Part shown: positions 35,018 to 46,557 of the stretch, in pieces
Numbering within the stretch: position 1 is the first letter of the stretch
Layout of the letters: each line of letters begins with the position of its first letter
NCBI GenBank assembly: GCA_012976225.1
Contig: JAAVVG010000011.1
Coordinates: forward strand, 310,001 to 374,000
Reading direction: 5' to 3'
DNA: 64,000 bases
DNA from: Golubevia sp. BC0850
Lineage: Eukaryota; Basidiomycota; Exobasidiomycetes; Golubeviales; Golubeviaceae
The notes under the pieces: model-generated
What the model saw: the letters and a program-made list of their open reading frames with translations, nothing else
What the model was told of the DNA's origin: nothing
Databases searched by the model: none
Translations under genes and position numbers: made by a program

Positions 35018-37374
35018 TTAAGGCCAATCTTCTTCATCATCGTCCAGCTCTCCATCGGCAATCTCAGTTGCCAATTCTCTTTCTCTTTCTCTAGCTTCAT
35101 TCGCATCTTCTAATTCCGCCTTGTGGCTGTTGAGTGGATAGCGCATTGCCTGGAAGGAAGAAGTAAGGGGGTAGAGAGAGACGACAGAGTCAGAAAGATC
35201 GAATGTATGCAACAGTTTCGTGAAAGTAGTTCTCAGTGACGTCGTCTTCGTCCATCGACTCACCTTCACACTGTCATTATGAAGTTGCAAACAGAATCCA
35301 ATCCTAGTTCTAAACTGTACTTGAGGCTCATTGGTAGCATAAACATCTTTTCCTTCCACGCTAACCATCTCAGCTCTCTCGTGATCAACTCTAGCATCGA
35401 TGACTCCATCTCTGATAGCCTTTGCTACGATGTATTCTGAATCTTCCTCTGACTCTAGCTTTAACTTCTTGGTGATATCGAGTAGAGAGATTCTACTGTA
35501 ACCCAAAGAAATCATTCTAATTCCAGTCTTGATGACATTATGTCTTAATCTCAAAATCAAGGAATAAGTTTTATCATTCTGGAAGAGTTGAGAATGATTG
35601 GTCAAAGTAGACTGGAAAAGATCTAAATCACCAATTCTAACAGCTTGAACGATTTCCATGTAAGGTAATAATTCCTTCTTCAAATTCTCCATTCTGAAGA
35701 TTCCTCTTTCTGGAATCTCTCCCATTAAGAGCTCAACGACGATCAAGAATTTGTAAGCAGTCTGTAGGAATCCAGAAGCGATTGTTGAGGTTGGAGATGA
35801 AGCTTCGGTTGGAGTTGAAGTCAGAGGTTCTAGTGGGACTTCTGGGATTAAGGGTTTGGGTTTGTTCTTTGGTCCGTTTTCACTTTTCTTCTCCGATGAC
35901 TTTTCTTCCTCTTTTTCTGTTGCTCCTTCGACATTCTTCTTCTTCTCTTCGGCAGCTGAGGGTGCAGACTTCTTCTCTGACGAACGAACTTGACCGGGTT
36001 GAGGAGCTCTACGAATCGCTTGTTGAAGATGGGTATGAGCTTCCGTGTAGTTCAGTTGCACAGCACGGATTCGACCTTAAAAAGTGAAGAGAACGTTTGG
36101 CGAAACAAAGAGAGAGAACAATCAGAATCGAGCGACGAAAGAGCAGGCAAGTGAAGATCGTGAGCGCCTCCTCTCGACACTCACCGACGTAGTATTCCCA
36201 TCTGGCAATCTGTCCGTTACTGGCTTGAGCACGAGGGAAAGGAGCTCTGGCGACAAGCTTATCGGCTTGATCGTAGAGGTTGGATTCGACCAAGTAAGAA
36301 CGAAGGAGAAGATTGAGAACAGTTGCAGTTGTTTCTGGATCGTGACGAAGGGAAGAGGTCGTGTGAAGAGCGAGCAGATTACTATAATGGAGAGTATGAG
36401 GAGGTTTGGAAGGACAGAAAGTTTAGTGAAACTGGTTGGGAGGAGTAGATGGGCGAGACGAGAAGGTCGAAGATCTACTTCGCCGCCTCTGAAGTCGATT
36501 CTTCGAAGAAATCGAAAGCAACTGAGGTTGAATCTTGAACTTCTGTTGTTACGCCAACGTCCCTTCCAACCCGATCATCGCCAAACAGCTTCCACCTTGA
36601 ATGACGACTCACCTTCTCTCTCCAGCCAAACCTTGACCCTGACCCTTAAGCTTCAAAACTTCAGCACATCTACCCAAGTAGAAGACGGTACGAGCAGCCA
36701 ATTGGTCCAAGGATCTACGATTCTGAGTAGTGATCGTCTGAATAGAAAGACGAGAGAGCTCGAGCGCCTGAAGCGAGGAAGGGTGGAGAGGAGATAGAGA
36801 AGCATGATGAATGGGGGACAGAAGGGAGAGCTGATAGAGATTAATGACTGGGATAGATGAAGCTCACCTGATCAATCTTCTTTGAATCTACCAGAAGGAT
36901 GACAACAAGTAGACGTAAGTAAGCGTCCAATTCTGCTGAAGCCTCTAGGACTGGCTTATGAGGTTGATCGACAGCTGCTGGAGTAGACTTTGACTCCGCT
37001 GGCTTGGTGGTAGAAGAAGTTGAATCGACGTCCATTGAATCACTGGAGGTGATAGGAGTCTCTTTCTGGCTGTTGCGCTGAGGAACGAAAGGTTCTGGTA
37101 GAATGGAAAGTAGTTGCTGCCTGACAACTGAATCTGGTTGAGTTCCCTCTACTACAGCTGTAGCTAAGACGTTTGGATATCTTTCATCTCTCTTTCTAGT
37201 TGCAGTCAAAGTTCTTAGAACTCTGGAGGTGAACCTTGGTTCTAGGTGCTTGACTGATCTCTCTAGAAGGGAGAGGTTGTGTCTGAGTAGAGCTAAAAGT
37301 TGAATTGACTCTGCTGCTGTTGATGCTGAGGTTGAAGCTGAAGTTGTGGCGTCTGACATGTTAACATCTACCAT
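35018..37374 (-). CDS. RPN3: 26S proteasome regulatory subunit Rpn3 (PSMD3)
   Basis: Five exons (37374-36868, 36737-36613, 36381-36185, 36075-35264, 35149-35018) give 590 residues. Family landmarks are NRRSLDQLAARTVFYLG, NLLLRSYL, ARWEYYVGRIRAVQLNYTEA, KFLIVVELLMGEIPER-type text, the PCI domain (LRHNVIKTGIRMISLGYSR then ISLLDITKKL) and the C-terminal helix starting AMRYPLNSHK. Rpn3 is a PCI-domain subunit of the lid that helps hold Rpn11 and the base together. The insert of about 60 charged residues after RAPQ is low complexity. The C-terminus is acidic (DDDEEDWP). The start at 37374 is the first in-frame ATG; a second at 37359 is also possible. Confidence 0.95.
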
Positions 37375-37501
37375 GATGACTGAAGAATTAGATAGACTTT
37401 AGAGAAAGATGGGATGGTCCAGGATGAGGAAGACGTGTGCTTCGATCTCTCTCTCCACCAAGTTTCTTCTGTCCTCTATCCAGCAACGTCAAGATATCAA
37501 A

Positions 37502-39025
37502 ATGATGGAAAGGTGGATCACAACGTTATTGTTATCCTTGGTTTCAGTCACGATAGCCTTGGCAGCCACTTCAACTTCAAGCTTCACTCTCAGCGATGCA
37601 AAGTTCTCGATTCAATCCATAGATGGAACAGCTAGAATCAGCCAGCAGTGAGTAGGCTACCACCCACTATCGGCGGGCTGTTGGCCCTCTCTCTTCTTCA
37701 TAAATCACCTTTTCTAACTCTTTCATATCTGATCTATGGTCTTACAGGTTTGGTGCTTCAAGTCCACCTACCTTTCCATCTGCTCTGAGCCTTCAAGCCG
37801 ACGACATTCTAAGGCTATCCTTCTCAGTCTCTTCCTCTTCAAAGGCAAGCCCTCCTCCTCCGCCTCCTCCTGTCGCTTCTGCCGAAACAGATGAGACAGA
37901 TCCAGATGCAGCAACCTCATCTTCATCGACCAAGCCTGCTCCTTCTTCGAAGAGTTCCATTTCAGTCCCACATCAAGTCTTCGTGGTCTTGGTGGATGAG
38001 AATGAAGCTGATAGGCAACAGACTTATGTATTGCCAGTCAAACCCTCAAGTGGAAAAGCTTCTTGGAGCTTGGTGAGTGATCCGATCTAATTGTTCTGGG
38101 TGATTGGGAGCCGAAAAAGGGTAGTCAAAAGATGGGGTAGCATGCTGGCTTTTATACCTCTGTCCATCAGATCTCGCCATCTTGTTGATGCGTTCTTCGA
38201 AATTTGAAGAGATACGATATCACTCTCCGACAGGGAAGCGCGCTTAAAGATCCAATCTCTTCCAAAAACTAATCTCCTCACTTCCTTTCTTCTTCCCCAT
38301 CTCTCAGCGAACAGATCGTCTACCTCAGCTTCTACAGTCTTCTTCCGGCTCTCTAAAGCTCTCGCTCCTTCTGGGGTCTTTCCAGAATCCAACTGGTCTA
38401 TCCCTTCCAATCGCTACCTTGACTCTGCCCAGCTCGGTCTTGAAACTGAACACTCCTTCAAATCCACAAAGAGCCGCCTTAGAAGAACAGTATGCTTTCA
38501 AGCCTCATCAAGAAAGGAGACATACTTTCTCGATCCCACCAAGTGAAAGTATGCCGGAGAGTTGGATCAGCAGTGCAGCTGCTTTAATCACTATTGCAGG
38601 ACCTTGGGTCGTTTTTTTGAGTCTAGTGAGTTTTCCTCCCTTTCCTTGGTCTCTTTTTCCTTAGATCCAACTGTCAGAAAGAAGCACTGGGGCTCGATGA
38701 AAGAGTGATCAACCTTCTGGAAATAGTGACGAACTGAACTCCTTGATTTCTCTCATTTCTACAGGTGCTTCCCCTTCTATCTTCTCTCTCGCCAAAAGCG
38801 CCCTCTCTGTTCTCATCTCTGCTACTTCTCTGCCTACTACTTCTGGAAGCTCTAGCAGTACGATTCTGGATCGGTGGAACTTTCACTCTGCTAAAACTAC
38901 TTCCCTACTTGACAGTAGCTGGTACCTTGACTCTTCTCGTTGGTAGAGGAGCTCTCAGGGAGATGGGTGGATTGAGAGAAAAGGGAGAAAAGCTCAGGGT
39001 TGGAAAGGACCAGAAAACGGAATAA
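37502..39025 (+). CDS. SWP1: Oligosaccharyltransferase subunit Swp1 / ribophorin II
   Basis: Four exons (37502-37647, 37748-38072, 38308-38625, 38765-39025) give 349 residues. An N-terminal signal peptide (MMERWITTLLLSLVSVTIAL) leads to a lumenal beta-rich region with FTLSDAKFSIQSIDG, then a Pro/Ser linker. A conserved motif near the membrane reads KPHQERRHTFSIPP, as in ribophorin II where KPEI-HHxF-P precedes the helices. Three membrane segments follow (ALITIAGPWVVFLSL, the Leu-rich stretch after PKAPSLFS, and LLPYLTVAGTLTLL), with a short charged tail in the cytosol. Swp1 belongs to the ER complex that transfers N-glycans to nascent proteins. It starts 127 bases from RPN3, divergently, so the two share a promoter. 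The first ATG is followed directly by a second. Confidence 0.85.
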
Positions 39026-39295
39026 GGAATCAAAGGTTGAGGATGTAAAATACGGCGAAGGACACAGAAAGCTTGGGTTGTCTCTCGTGTAGTCGTTCAA
39101 TTTCGTTTTGCTCGGCTTCTGTTTTCGCCATTCTATTATAGGATCAATAAACCAATTTCGCGATCTGACGAGTCGGCTGATGCAACAAATCGCATCTGAA
39201 AACGTTATCATCTACCGATTGAGAACTTCGAATCGAGCTACTGCTTAATCTTGGTGTTCGCTCGTCTCTTCCCTTCTGTCGCCGATTCCTTTGAA
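39026..39295 (+). other. Spacer downstream of SWP1
   Basis: No coding signal is supported in this stretch, which probably contains the SWP1 3' untranslated region. Confidence 0.4.
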
Positions 39296-40705
39296 TGTTC
39301 TTCGGCACTCGATTTCAGATACAGTCAGCAGAAGCTCAATCTTGTTCCATTTTTGTTGCTGAGGGAAAGGTCGCCTCCGTCTGGAATGCTGGCGACTTTC
39401 AAGAGAACTTCGATGAGAACTTGACGACGAAAGGGGACCGCAGTAAAAAGGTACAAAGCGCCAAAATGAGGTTTTCGGTAAAATAAATAAGGGAAATCGA
39501 TACACAGCTTCTCTGGATCTTCCTCGCTCGCATATTGATGGAGCTCTGCGTGATGGAAAAGGGGCAGATTGGCATCAGTTTCGGCCCATCATCTTACGTA
39601 CTAGTACGCACATGTTATCAAGTCCAAATCACTCACTTCAGATGAATTCAACGATAACATCTTTGACAGTGAAACTTTACTTGGTCTTTGAGACCGGTTC
39701 AAGCTTTGCGCTTCGACTCACTCTCGATGAAAACCAAACCAATCTTCTTGGAATAGAGATGAGAACCAGCTCACTTATCAGATATTTGACTTATTCTCTC
39801 GTGCTCAGAAGGACTTCCTAGCTTTGTGAGTGCTCGTTCCGTCGAGTCAATAGCGGTCTCGTCGCAGCGGATGCGCAGATGATGACCCAGTACAACTTGC
39901 TCTGGCTAGCTTCCACTTTCTCCTATCAATTTCCTTCCACTATTGGAATTCTTCCTCAATGAGCGTTGTTCAGATCCGTCGCGGTGAAATCTTGCACCGG
40001 ATCATCGCTTCTCACACAATTCATCATCCGCCAGGGATGTTCAGCGGAAAAGTAGATGGTGTGTCTCCTAAGAAAGAGATTGTTAACGGTGAGTATGAAA
40101 AATGAGAAAGGGGGGGGGCTTTGTGGATCAGCTTGGTCCTTACCACTCCATCCCCACTTTCTTCCTGGTAGTTATTTGCGCGCTTCACCTTCTTTGGGGA
40201 TACTTAGACACCCAGATTCCAGTGAAGTTCGTGCAGACTTAAGATTACGAAGTCCACTTTGGCGGGCAAGTTCTGCAAACGCATGTCAAACTGAAAGGCA
40301 ACGTCAGATGGGATCTATGACCATGGTCACTCCCTCTGGGCGCCTGTTTAGAGACTGTATGGAGAATGCCTTGCTAAAGTTTGAAGAAGTAGACACTGTT
40401 GAAACAGGTGTGCCTATTGAAACCTCATTGCTTGCGCCGGTCGACAGTTTCTTATCTTCTGTTCTTTTCTACCCCTTGCCGATTCGCTCTCAGACTTTGA
40501 AGGGCCAGAACGTCCACTATGGTTAAGTCAAATGTTCTCTCGGCAACTCAAACCCAGCTTCGTCGATTCTGACCCGTTGCTGTCCTTGCGTTTCTTCCAA
40601 CCATTGGCTGAGAAGAAACCACTTCTCTACCTAACCTTTTCTTTGGTCATCCTCCTTCAACTGGTAATCTTGTTCTTCCTCGTTCGGGGCCCCAGTGATC
40701 TTTAA
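39296..40705 (+). pseudogene. Poorly resolved, possibly decayed multi-exon gene with a C-terminal membrane anchor
   Basis: Open segments with protein-like composition line up on the plus strand at about 39296-39450, 39508-39597, 39642-39824, 39907-40087, 40172-40407 and 40494-40705, most bounded by plausible GT and AG sites. The last two join cleanly and end in a hydrophobic helix (LYLTFSLVILLQLVILFFLV) plus RGPSDL, like a membrane anchor. Two in-frame TGA codons lie in the third segment (39690 and 39726), both in positions where CGA would read through, and several earlier joints do not keep phase. I do not recognise the family. It may be a fast-evolving gene whose introns I misread, or a decaying gene with C-to-T changes. 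Confidence 0.35.
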
Positions 40706-42336
40706 TCTCGTAGATCTACACACTGTACAATACATGTAGCTGCACAGGCCCGAGAGCAGAGTTGCCAATCTTGCAACGTCGTGTTCGAGAAATTGTAGAC
40801 TCTTTGAACAAACTGATTTTAATCAACTTCATCGGCCATGTCCATCTTTTGTAGAAAACAGAAAAGGAGGTAGCTACCTTTTATGTGCAACCTCTAGTCC
40901 TCTACTGATCGCGTCAATATCGTCAGTTGCACTCTTTCACCCTCTCCTTGTTCTCCCTCACTCGACTCTCATTCCCTTCATGACGGAGATTTTAAGTGCC
41001 ATTCAATTCTGGATCCAATCTCGCATTAGAGACCTGGAACAACGCAGAACCCAAAACCCCGAAGTTGCTACCGCAGACTTGCATCAATAGAGTCAAAGAA
41101 CAAAGGGAACACAAAAGAAGCTAAAGTGAGCAGTGATTTTGGTCCCATTGCAGTTTGCACAGACTTTGACTAGCGAATGGAGCTAATTCCACATCAGCTC
41201 GAAAAATTCGAGGCTAAGAAGGAGGTTCATTGACGACTGGAGACTTCCATTGTGGCAGATGGATGTCTACATAAAGGCAACGTTTCTCCAATGTCCAACA
41301 TCCTTTCATCTTCTCTTACCAGGTCAGATCCTCCACCTCCTCAAATCCTCAAACGCCAAATCAACAATCCCACCCGCAGTCCAACTCCATCGCCCAATCA
41401 GCCATGGGCGCCTTCAGATCTACTTTCCTCTCACTAGCCTCTCTCACTCTCGTGCTATCCTTACCAATAATGGACTTCACAGCCGAGCAGAAATTTCCGT
41501 CTCGCTGTAAAACAGGTAGTTCAGACGCCATCACTGGGTGCAACATGGACGTGTATGCAGTCGCTGACCAGAGGTGACTTCGTAGCCAATCGAAAGAGGT
41601 GCAGAATCGATCGGATGTCGCCTTCATATCTTCGTGAGTTTCTATTACATTTTTGCGTCAGTGAAGCTTAGGCGCTCAGGATAGCTGATCTGCTTTGCTT
41701 CTCCACACCCCTGACCGTTGTCTCGAACAGACGAACGTGAGCGACACATTAAATGCACTACCATTGCTAATCATCGCATCATCCTTGAAATTTTCCTACT
41801 GCTAGATTGTGACCATACGCTTCTGTCATTGCCAAATATACCATCATTTCTCTGTACAGTTCTCGAGTCGAGGTTTTGAGTGGCGTGATCATCCTTCGAG
41901 TTCGGTCTCTGTAGTTGGTGCTCATGGATCGTGGGAAAAAGACCTGGAAATGTTTTTTCTGACAATTTGAAGGCTCGTATCCAGAGAAAGAAGAGAGTGC
42001 GCTTGAGAGCTGACAGGATAGGCAGCAGCGACGCTCTGGACTCCGCAGTGAGCTTGGTAGAAAGTAAAGGATAGCAAGTTCAGTTATATGGAGAAGTCAC
42101 TGAACAGAACAGCAGCGAGGTAGAGGCAAGAGCTCGAAAGCGTATCCATGGAAGAGTGGCTGCTTGGTTGCAATAAGCTGGCAAGCGAAGGGCGAGAAGC
42201 AAGTCTTCCAGCCAACAACATCATCTTCATCTAAACACCACTTCCTCTACGTTTAAATTGTCCATTTCATAGACCGAAGCTCAACTGTCTAATCTAGGGA
42301 ACGCCAAGTCAAGCTAAAGAAGCAGCAGCAGCAGCG
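40706..42336. other. Gene-poor stretch
   Basis: About 1.6 kb between the doubtful gene and SEC26. Apart from a short ORF with a secretion-signal-like start at 41404-41577, I see nothing: no long open frame with domain content, no terminal repeats, no transposase-like motif and no tRNA fold. The last few hundred bases are probably the SEC26 promoter and leader. Confidence 0.45.
41404..41577 (+). CDS. Possible small secreted protein (57 residues)
   Basis: An ATG at 41404 opens a 57-codon frame ending TGA at 41575-41577. The N-terminus has the charge-then-hydrophobic form of a signal peptide (MGAFRSTFLSLASLTLVLSL), followed by about 35 polar residues with two Cys. It is shorter than most annotation cut-offs. 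A frame of this length can occur by chance, and splicing at its 3' end would extend it, so this is a candidate only. No homolog is recognised. Confidence 0.3.
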   Translation: MGAFRSTFLSLASLTLVLSLPIMDFTAEQKFPSRCKTGSSDAITGCNMDVYAVADQR

Positions 42337-45300
42337 ATGGACGGACCAGCCTACACCATCGTCACTCCTCTAGAAGATGCAATCTCTTCCTCTTCTTCAG
42401 ATTCACTCTCCCTCTCATCCTCAGACCTCAGAGCTCTGCTACAGAAGCCTGATGAAGACATCAAGCTAGACGCTCTCAGGAGGGTCATCACTGCTACTCT
42501 TAATGGTCATCCTCATCCAACCCTACTGATGCCCATCATCCAATACGTCCTACCAAGCAAGAACAAGCAGATCAAGAAGATGCTACACTTCTATTGGGAG
42601 GTCTGTCCTAAGTTAGACGAAGCTGGAAAGCTCAAGCAGGAGATGATTCTCGTCTGGTGAGTCAAGAGGAAGGCGGAAGGGAAGCCAAGGTGGGGGAGCG
42701 AAACAGAGCAAGTGCGAGGGGGCGTGAAGCGACGCAGCAGGGGGAGATTTTTAATTCTGCAGTATGTCAAGAGAATTCTTCAAACCAGCCGATGGACTGG
42801 AGCTTGGGAGAGAGCTGTGTGCTAACCTTCCTGCAGCTCGTCCAAAGCTTCCTCATCTCTCGTGCTGATCCCTCCGTTTCTCCCACCCTACCTCCTCGAT
42901 CCACTTCCAATCTGATTCAGTAATGCTATCCGTAATGATTTAGTGAGTCTAGGAGTCTCAAAGCTGCAGCCTTATCTGCCTCACCTTGCCAGCTCGTTCT
43001 AACCTTGCTCCTCTATCCCTTTCCTACCCAGCAACACCCAAACGAGTACATTCGAGGATCAACTCTCCGTTTCCTACAGAAAATCAAAGAACCTGAGCTT
43101 CTAGAGCCTCTAATTCCAACTATCAGAGCCTGTCTAGAGCATCGTCACTCATACGTCAGGAAGAACGCTGTCTTCTGTGTCTACGCTATCTACACAGCTC
43201 ACGAAGCTCTATTAGTCGATGCTCCAGAGCTCATCTCTATCTTCTTGGCAGCTGAAGCTGATGCTACCTGCAGACGCAACGCCTTCGTTATGCTGTGTTA
43301 TACTGCTAGAGAGAGAGCTGTAGAGTACCTGGAGGGAATGTGGGAAACTGTTGGAGCTATGGAGGAAGGAATGCAACTCGCTCTGATTGAGTTGATCAGG
43401 ATGGAATGCAGAGGAGAAAACGCCAACAGGGTGAGTCATCAAGCATATGGGGTGTCTGCTGTTCGAGCTGATGGACAGAAGGCGATTTTTGGAGGAAGGA
43501 GGAAGAATGCCAGCTCGGCAGGGACAGAGCGATTTCCAAGCTTCTTTTGAAGCCTACCATTAACCGTGATCTCTCTTGCGTTTCTTCTATCCTAGCCTCG
43601 CTACATTCGTGCCATCTCAGAGTTGCTAGCAGCTCCCTCTCACGCCGTCAAATACGAAGCCGCCACAACTCTCACTACTTTAACTCAAAACGCTGCCGCC
43701 ATCAAAGCAACAGCTTCTGCACTCATCGAACTAGCAGTCAAGGAGAGCGACAACAACGTCAAGCTGATTGTCCTAGCTCGTCTAGACTCTCTTCGTTCAA
43801 GACACGAGCATGTCATCGACCCGCTAGTGATGGATCTGCTTCGTGTTCTCTCAAGCCCGGACATGGAGGTTCGAAGGAAGGCTCTAGCTATCGGTCTCGA
43901 GATGGTCTCAAGCAGGAACGTGGAAGAAGTCGTTCTCTTACTCAAGAAGGAGCTCGTCAAGACAGTCGAGGCCACTTCCAACTCTTCTTCAGGCGGAGTT
44001 TCGGACAAGGCTGTCGAATACAGGCAAGTCCTCATCCAGAGCATTCACACCTGCGCCATCAGATTCTCGGAGGTCGCTTCTAACGTCGTACACGTTCTCA
44101 TGGAATTCCTCGGAGATGCCTCGAACCCCTCCGCTGTCGATGTGATCGCTTTCGTTCGAGAGGTCGTTCAAAAGTTCCCTGATCTCCGCTCTTCCATCGT
44201 GGAGAAGCTGCTCAGGACCTTCGGAGATATCAAGAGTGGAAAGGTCTATCGAGGAGCTCTTTGGATCGTTGGAGAGTACGCGGAAGGACCAGAGGAAGTC
44301 AGAGAAGCTATGAGGCAAATCAGGAAGGTTCTAGGAGAGGTTCCAATCCTAGCTGCTGAAGAGCGTCTTCTGGAGGCTGCCGAGAATGGAGAAAAGGATC
44401 CAGCCGAAGCTGCTACGGACGAGGCTAGCAAGAAGGTTCCAACCACCACAACTCGTGTCCGAGCAGACGGAACCTACGCCACAGAAACAGCCTACTCAAG
44501 TTCGGCTCATCAAGCTGCTAGACTGGAGGCCGTCAAGCAAGCTTCCAAACCACCTCTTCGATCTCTCATTCTACTCGGAGACTTCTACACAGCAACTGTC
44601 TTGGCATCGACTCTCACCAAGCTAGTCCTTCGATTCGCTCAACTGGCTTCTTCAGGCGGAAGCGAGATGGTCCCAGCTCTCAACTCGATGCGTGCAGAGG
44701 CCATGCTGATGATGACCAGTGTTGTTCGCGTTGGTCAGAGCAAGTTCGCTGCTCAGCCCATCGACGAAGACTCTGAGGAACGTATCATGACATGCGTTCA
44801 AACCCTAGCCACCGCTTCCTCTCCAACCCCAACTGGCAATCTCATCGACGCTGGAAACACGAACGGGGTCTCAAACGAATCAGAAGAAGCTACAGAAGTC
44901 TTCCTTCGCGATACCAAGGATGCTTACGCCAAGATGGTCGCTGCTTCGGAACGCAAGGCAGCTGAGGCTGCTGCTAAGGACAGCAAGTCCGTCAAGGTCC
45001 AGCCAGACGACTGCATTAGCTTCCGTCAATTCTCCAAGAAAGCTGGAGACGCTGCTGGATCGGGAGGAGTTAGCACTGAAGCTGAAGACTACGAGAAGGA
45101 GCTTACGGCCGCTACTGGCGCGAACGGAGCTGGAAAGGATGACTTCATCTCGAAGCTCTCTCGCGTGGTGCAGCTCACTGGATTCTCGGACGCAGTCTAC
45201 GCTGAGGCTTACATGGCAGTTCATCAATTCGATATCCTCTTGGATGTCTTGGTCGTCAATCAGACAGGTAGAACTCTTCAGAACCTCGGAATTGAATTCG

Positions 45301-46056
45301 CTACTCTTGGAGATCTCAAGCTGGTGGAACGTCCTGGAACTCATACCCTCGGACCTTACGCCTTCCAGAGTATCAAAGCTACTATCAAAGTATCAAGCAC
45401 AGAGACCGGAGTTATCTTTGGTAACATCACCTACGATGCTCCAACCGGAGCAAATGCAAAAGTTCCAGCCGGAAAGGTCTCGAAGAGCGCTAAAGCCAAG
45501 AACGTGTCCGCTGCCGAAATGGACGAGCAAGCCAACTGTGTCGTCTTGAATGACATTCACATCGACATCATGGACTACATCTCGCCTGCCTTCTGTACGG
45601 AAGCGCAGTTCAGAGCTATGTGGACTGAATTCGAGTGGGAGAATAAGGTTAACGTCAACACGAATATCAGGTGAGTATTGCTCTGGTTTTGAGTTCATTT
45701 TCACTCTGCTTCTCTTTTGGCTAATCTCGACTTCTTCGTCCATCTGTTTCCTTACCCTCAGCGATCTCCGCAATTACCTCTCGCACATCCAAGCCTGCAC
45801 AAACATGTCTTGTCTGACTCCAGATGCCTCTCTAGCCGGAGAGTGTGGGTTCCTTTCAGCCAACATGTACGCACGCTCTCTATTCGGAGAAGACGCTCTA
45901 GCCAATCTGAGCATCGAATTGGTCGAAGACGCCGAAGGAAAGGGTCCTGGAAGTATTCAAGGTCACGTCAGGATACGTTCCAAGACGCAAGGAATTGCTC
46001 TTTCTCTAGGAGACAAGATCACATTACATCAAAAGATTCAGGAAGAGAGTAATTAG
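42337..46056 (+). CDS. SEC26: Coatomer subunit beta (Sec26, beta-COP)
   Basis: Five exons (42337-42656, 42921-42942, 43032-43430, 43596-45670, 45762-46056) give 1036 residues, against about 950-970 in yeast and human. The N-terminal HEAT-repeat trunk shows [21 protein letters not shown], the exon-2 stretch [37 protein letters not shown] and [11 protein letters not shown], all classic for beta-COP. The C-terminal appendage domains contain [22 protein letters not shown] and [16 protein letters not shown]. Beta-COP is part of the F-subcomplex of COPI and coats Golgi-to-ER vesicles. Exon 2 is only 22 nt long, yet it is needed to keep both frame and conservation. The start ATG precedes an acidic, Ser-rich leader peptide. 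Confidence 0.96.
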
Positions 46057-46557
46057 GATCGGGTCAACACTTCGGTCAACTCCTTCGTGGAAAACTTCTC
46101 CATTCTTGTATCCCCAATTCTAACCCCCTTGTCTCCTCCGTTCGTTTTGTCTGTTCTCTTTTGTGCTTTACGTTCGAATCCTTGATATAGCGTCTCTCTA
46201 TTTCCTTTGCACGTCCAGGTGTGTTTTTGTGATTCATTGAACGTTTCGAACTTGGCAGCGGCAGTCGAGAGAAGTAAGTTCAGAAGAGAAGTGAGTCTAC
46301 AGAAGATTGATTGTATTGCTCGGAAATGCAGTATCATGAGAGAGATCGCGAAACTAGAGTGTCCAGAGAAGGGGGATATGAAGAGCAAAATATGAGGTCT
46401 AAGAAGAGAGGTGGAGATCTATAAATGGTACAAGACGAAGGCAAATAAAGTGATGAACTTAAGAACATCGAATGAGAAAGAAAGAGTCCTTCAAAGATGA
46501 TGATGATGTGAGAGACAATTGAAAGAAGGATGTTTGAGTTGACAACAATCGTTGATT
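46057..46557. other. Convergent 3' spacer
   Basis: This lies between the SEC26 stop (plus) and the MFS transporter stop (minus). Small open frames on both strands have no domain content. Confidence 0.5.

Noticed and set aside
40706-42336. Transposon or LTR-type remnant in the gene-poor stretch
   Set aside because: I found no terminal repeats, target-site duplication or transposase/reverse-transcriptase-like motifs.
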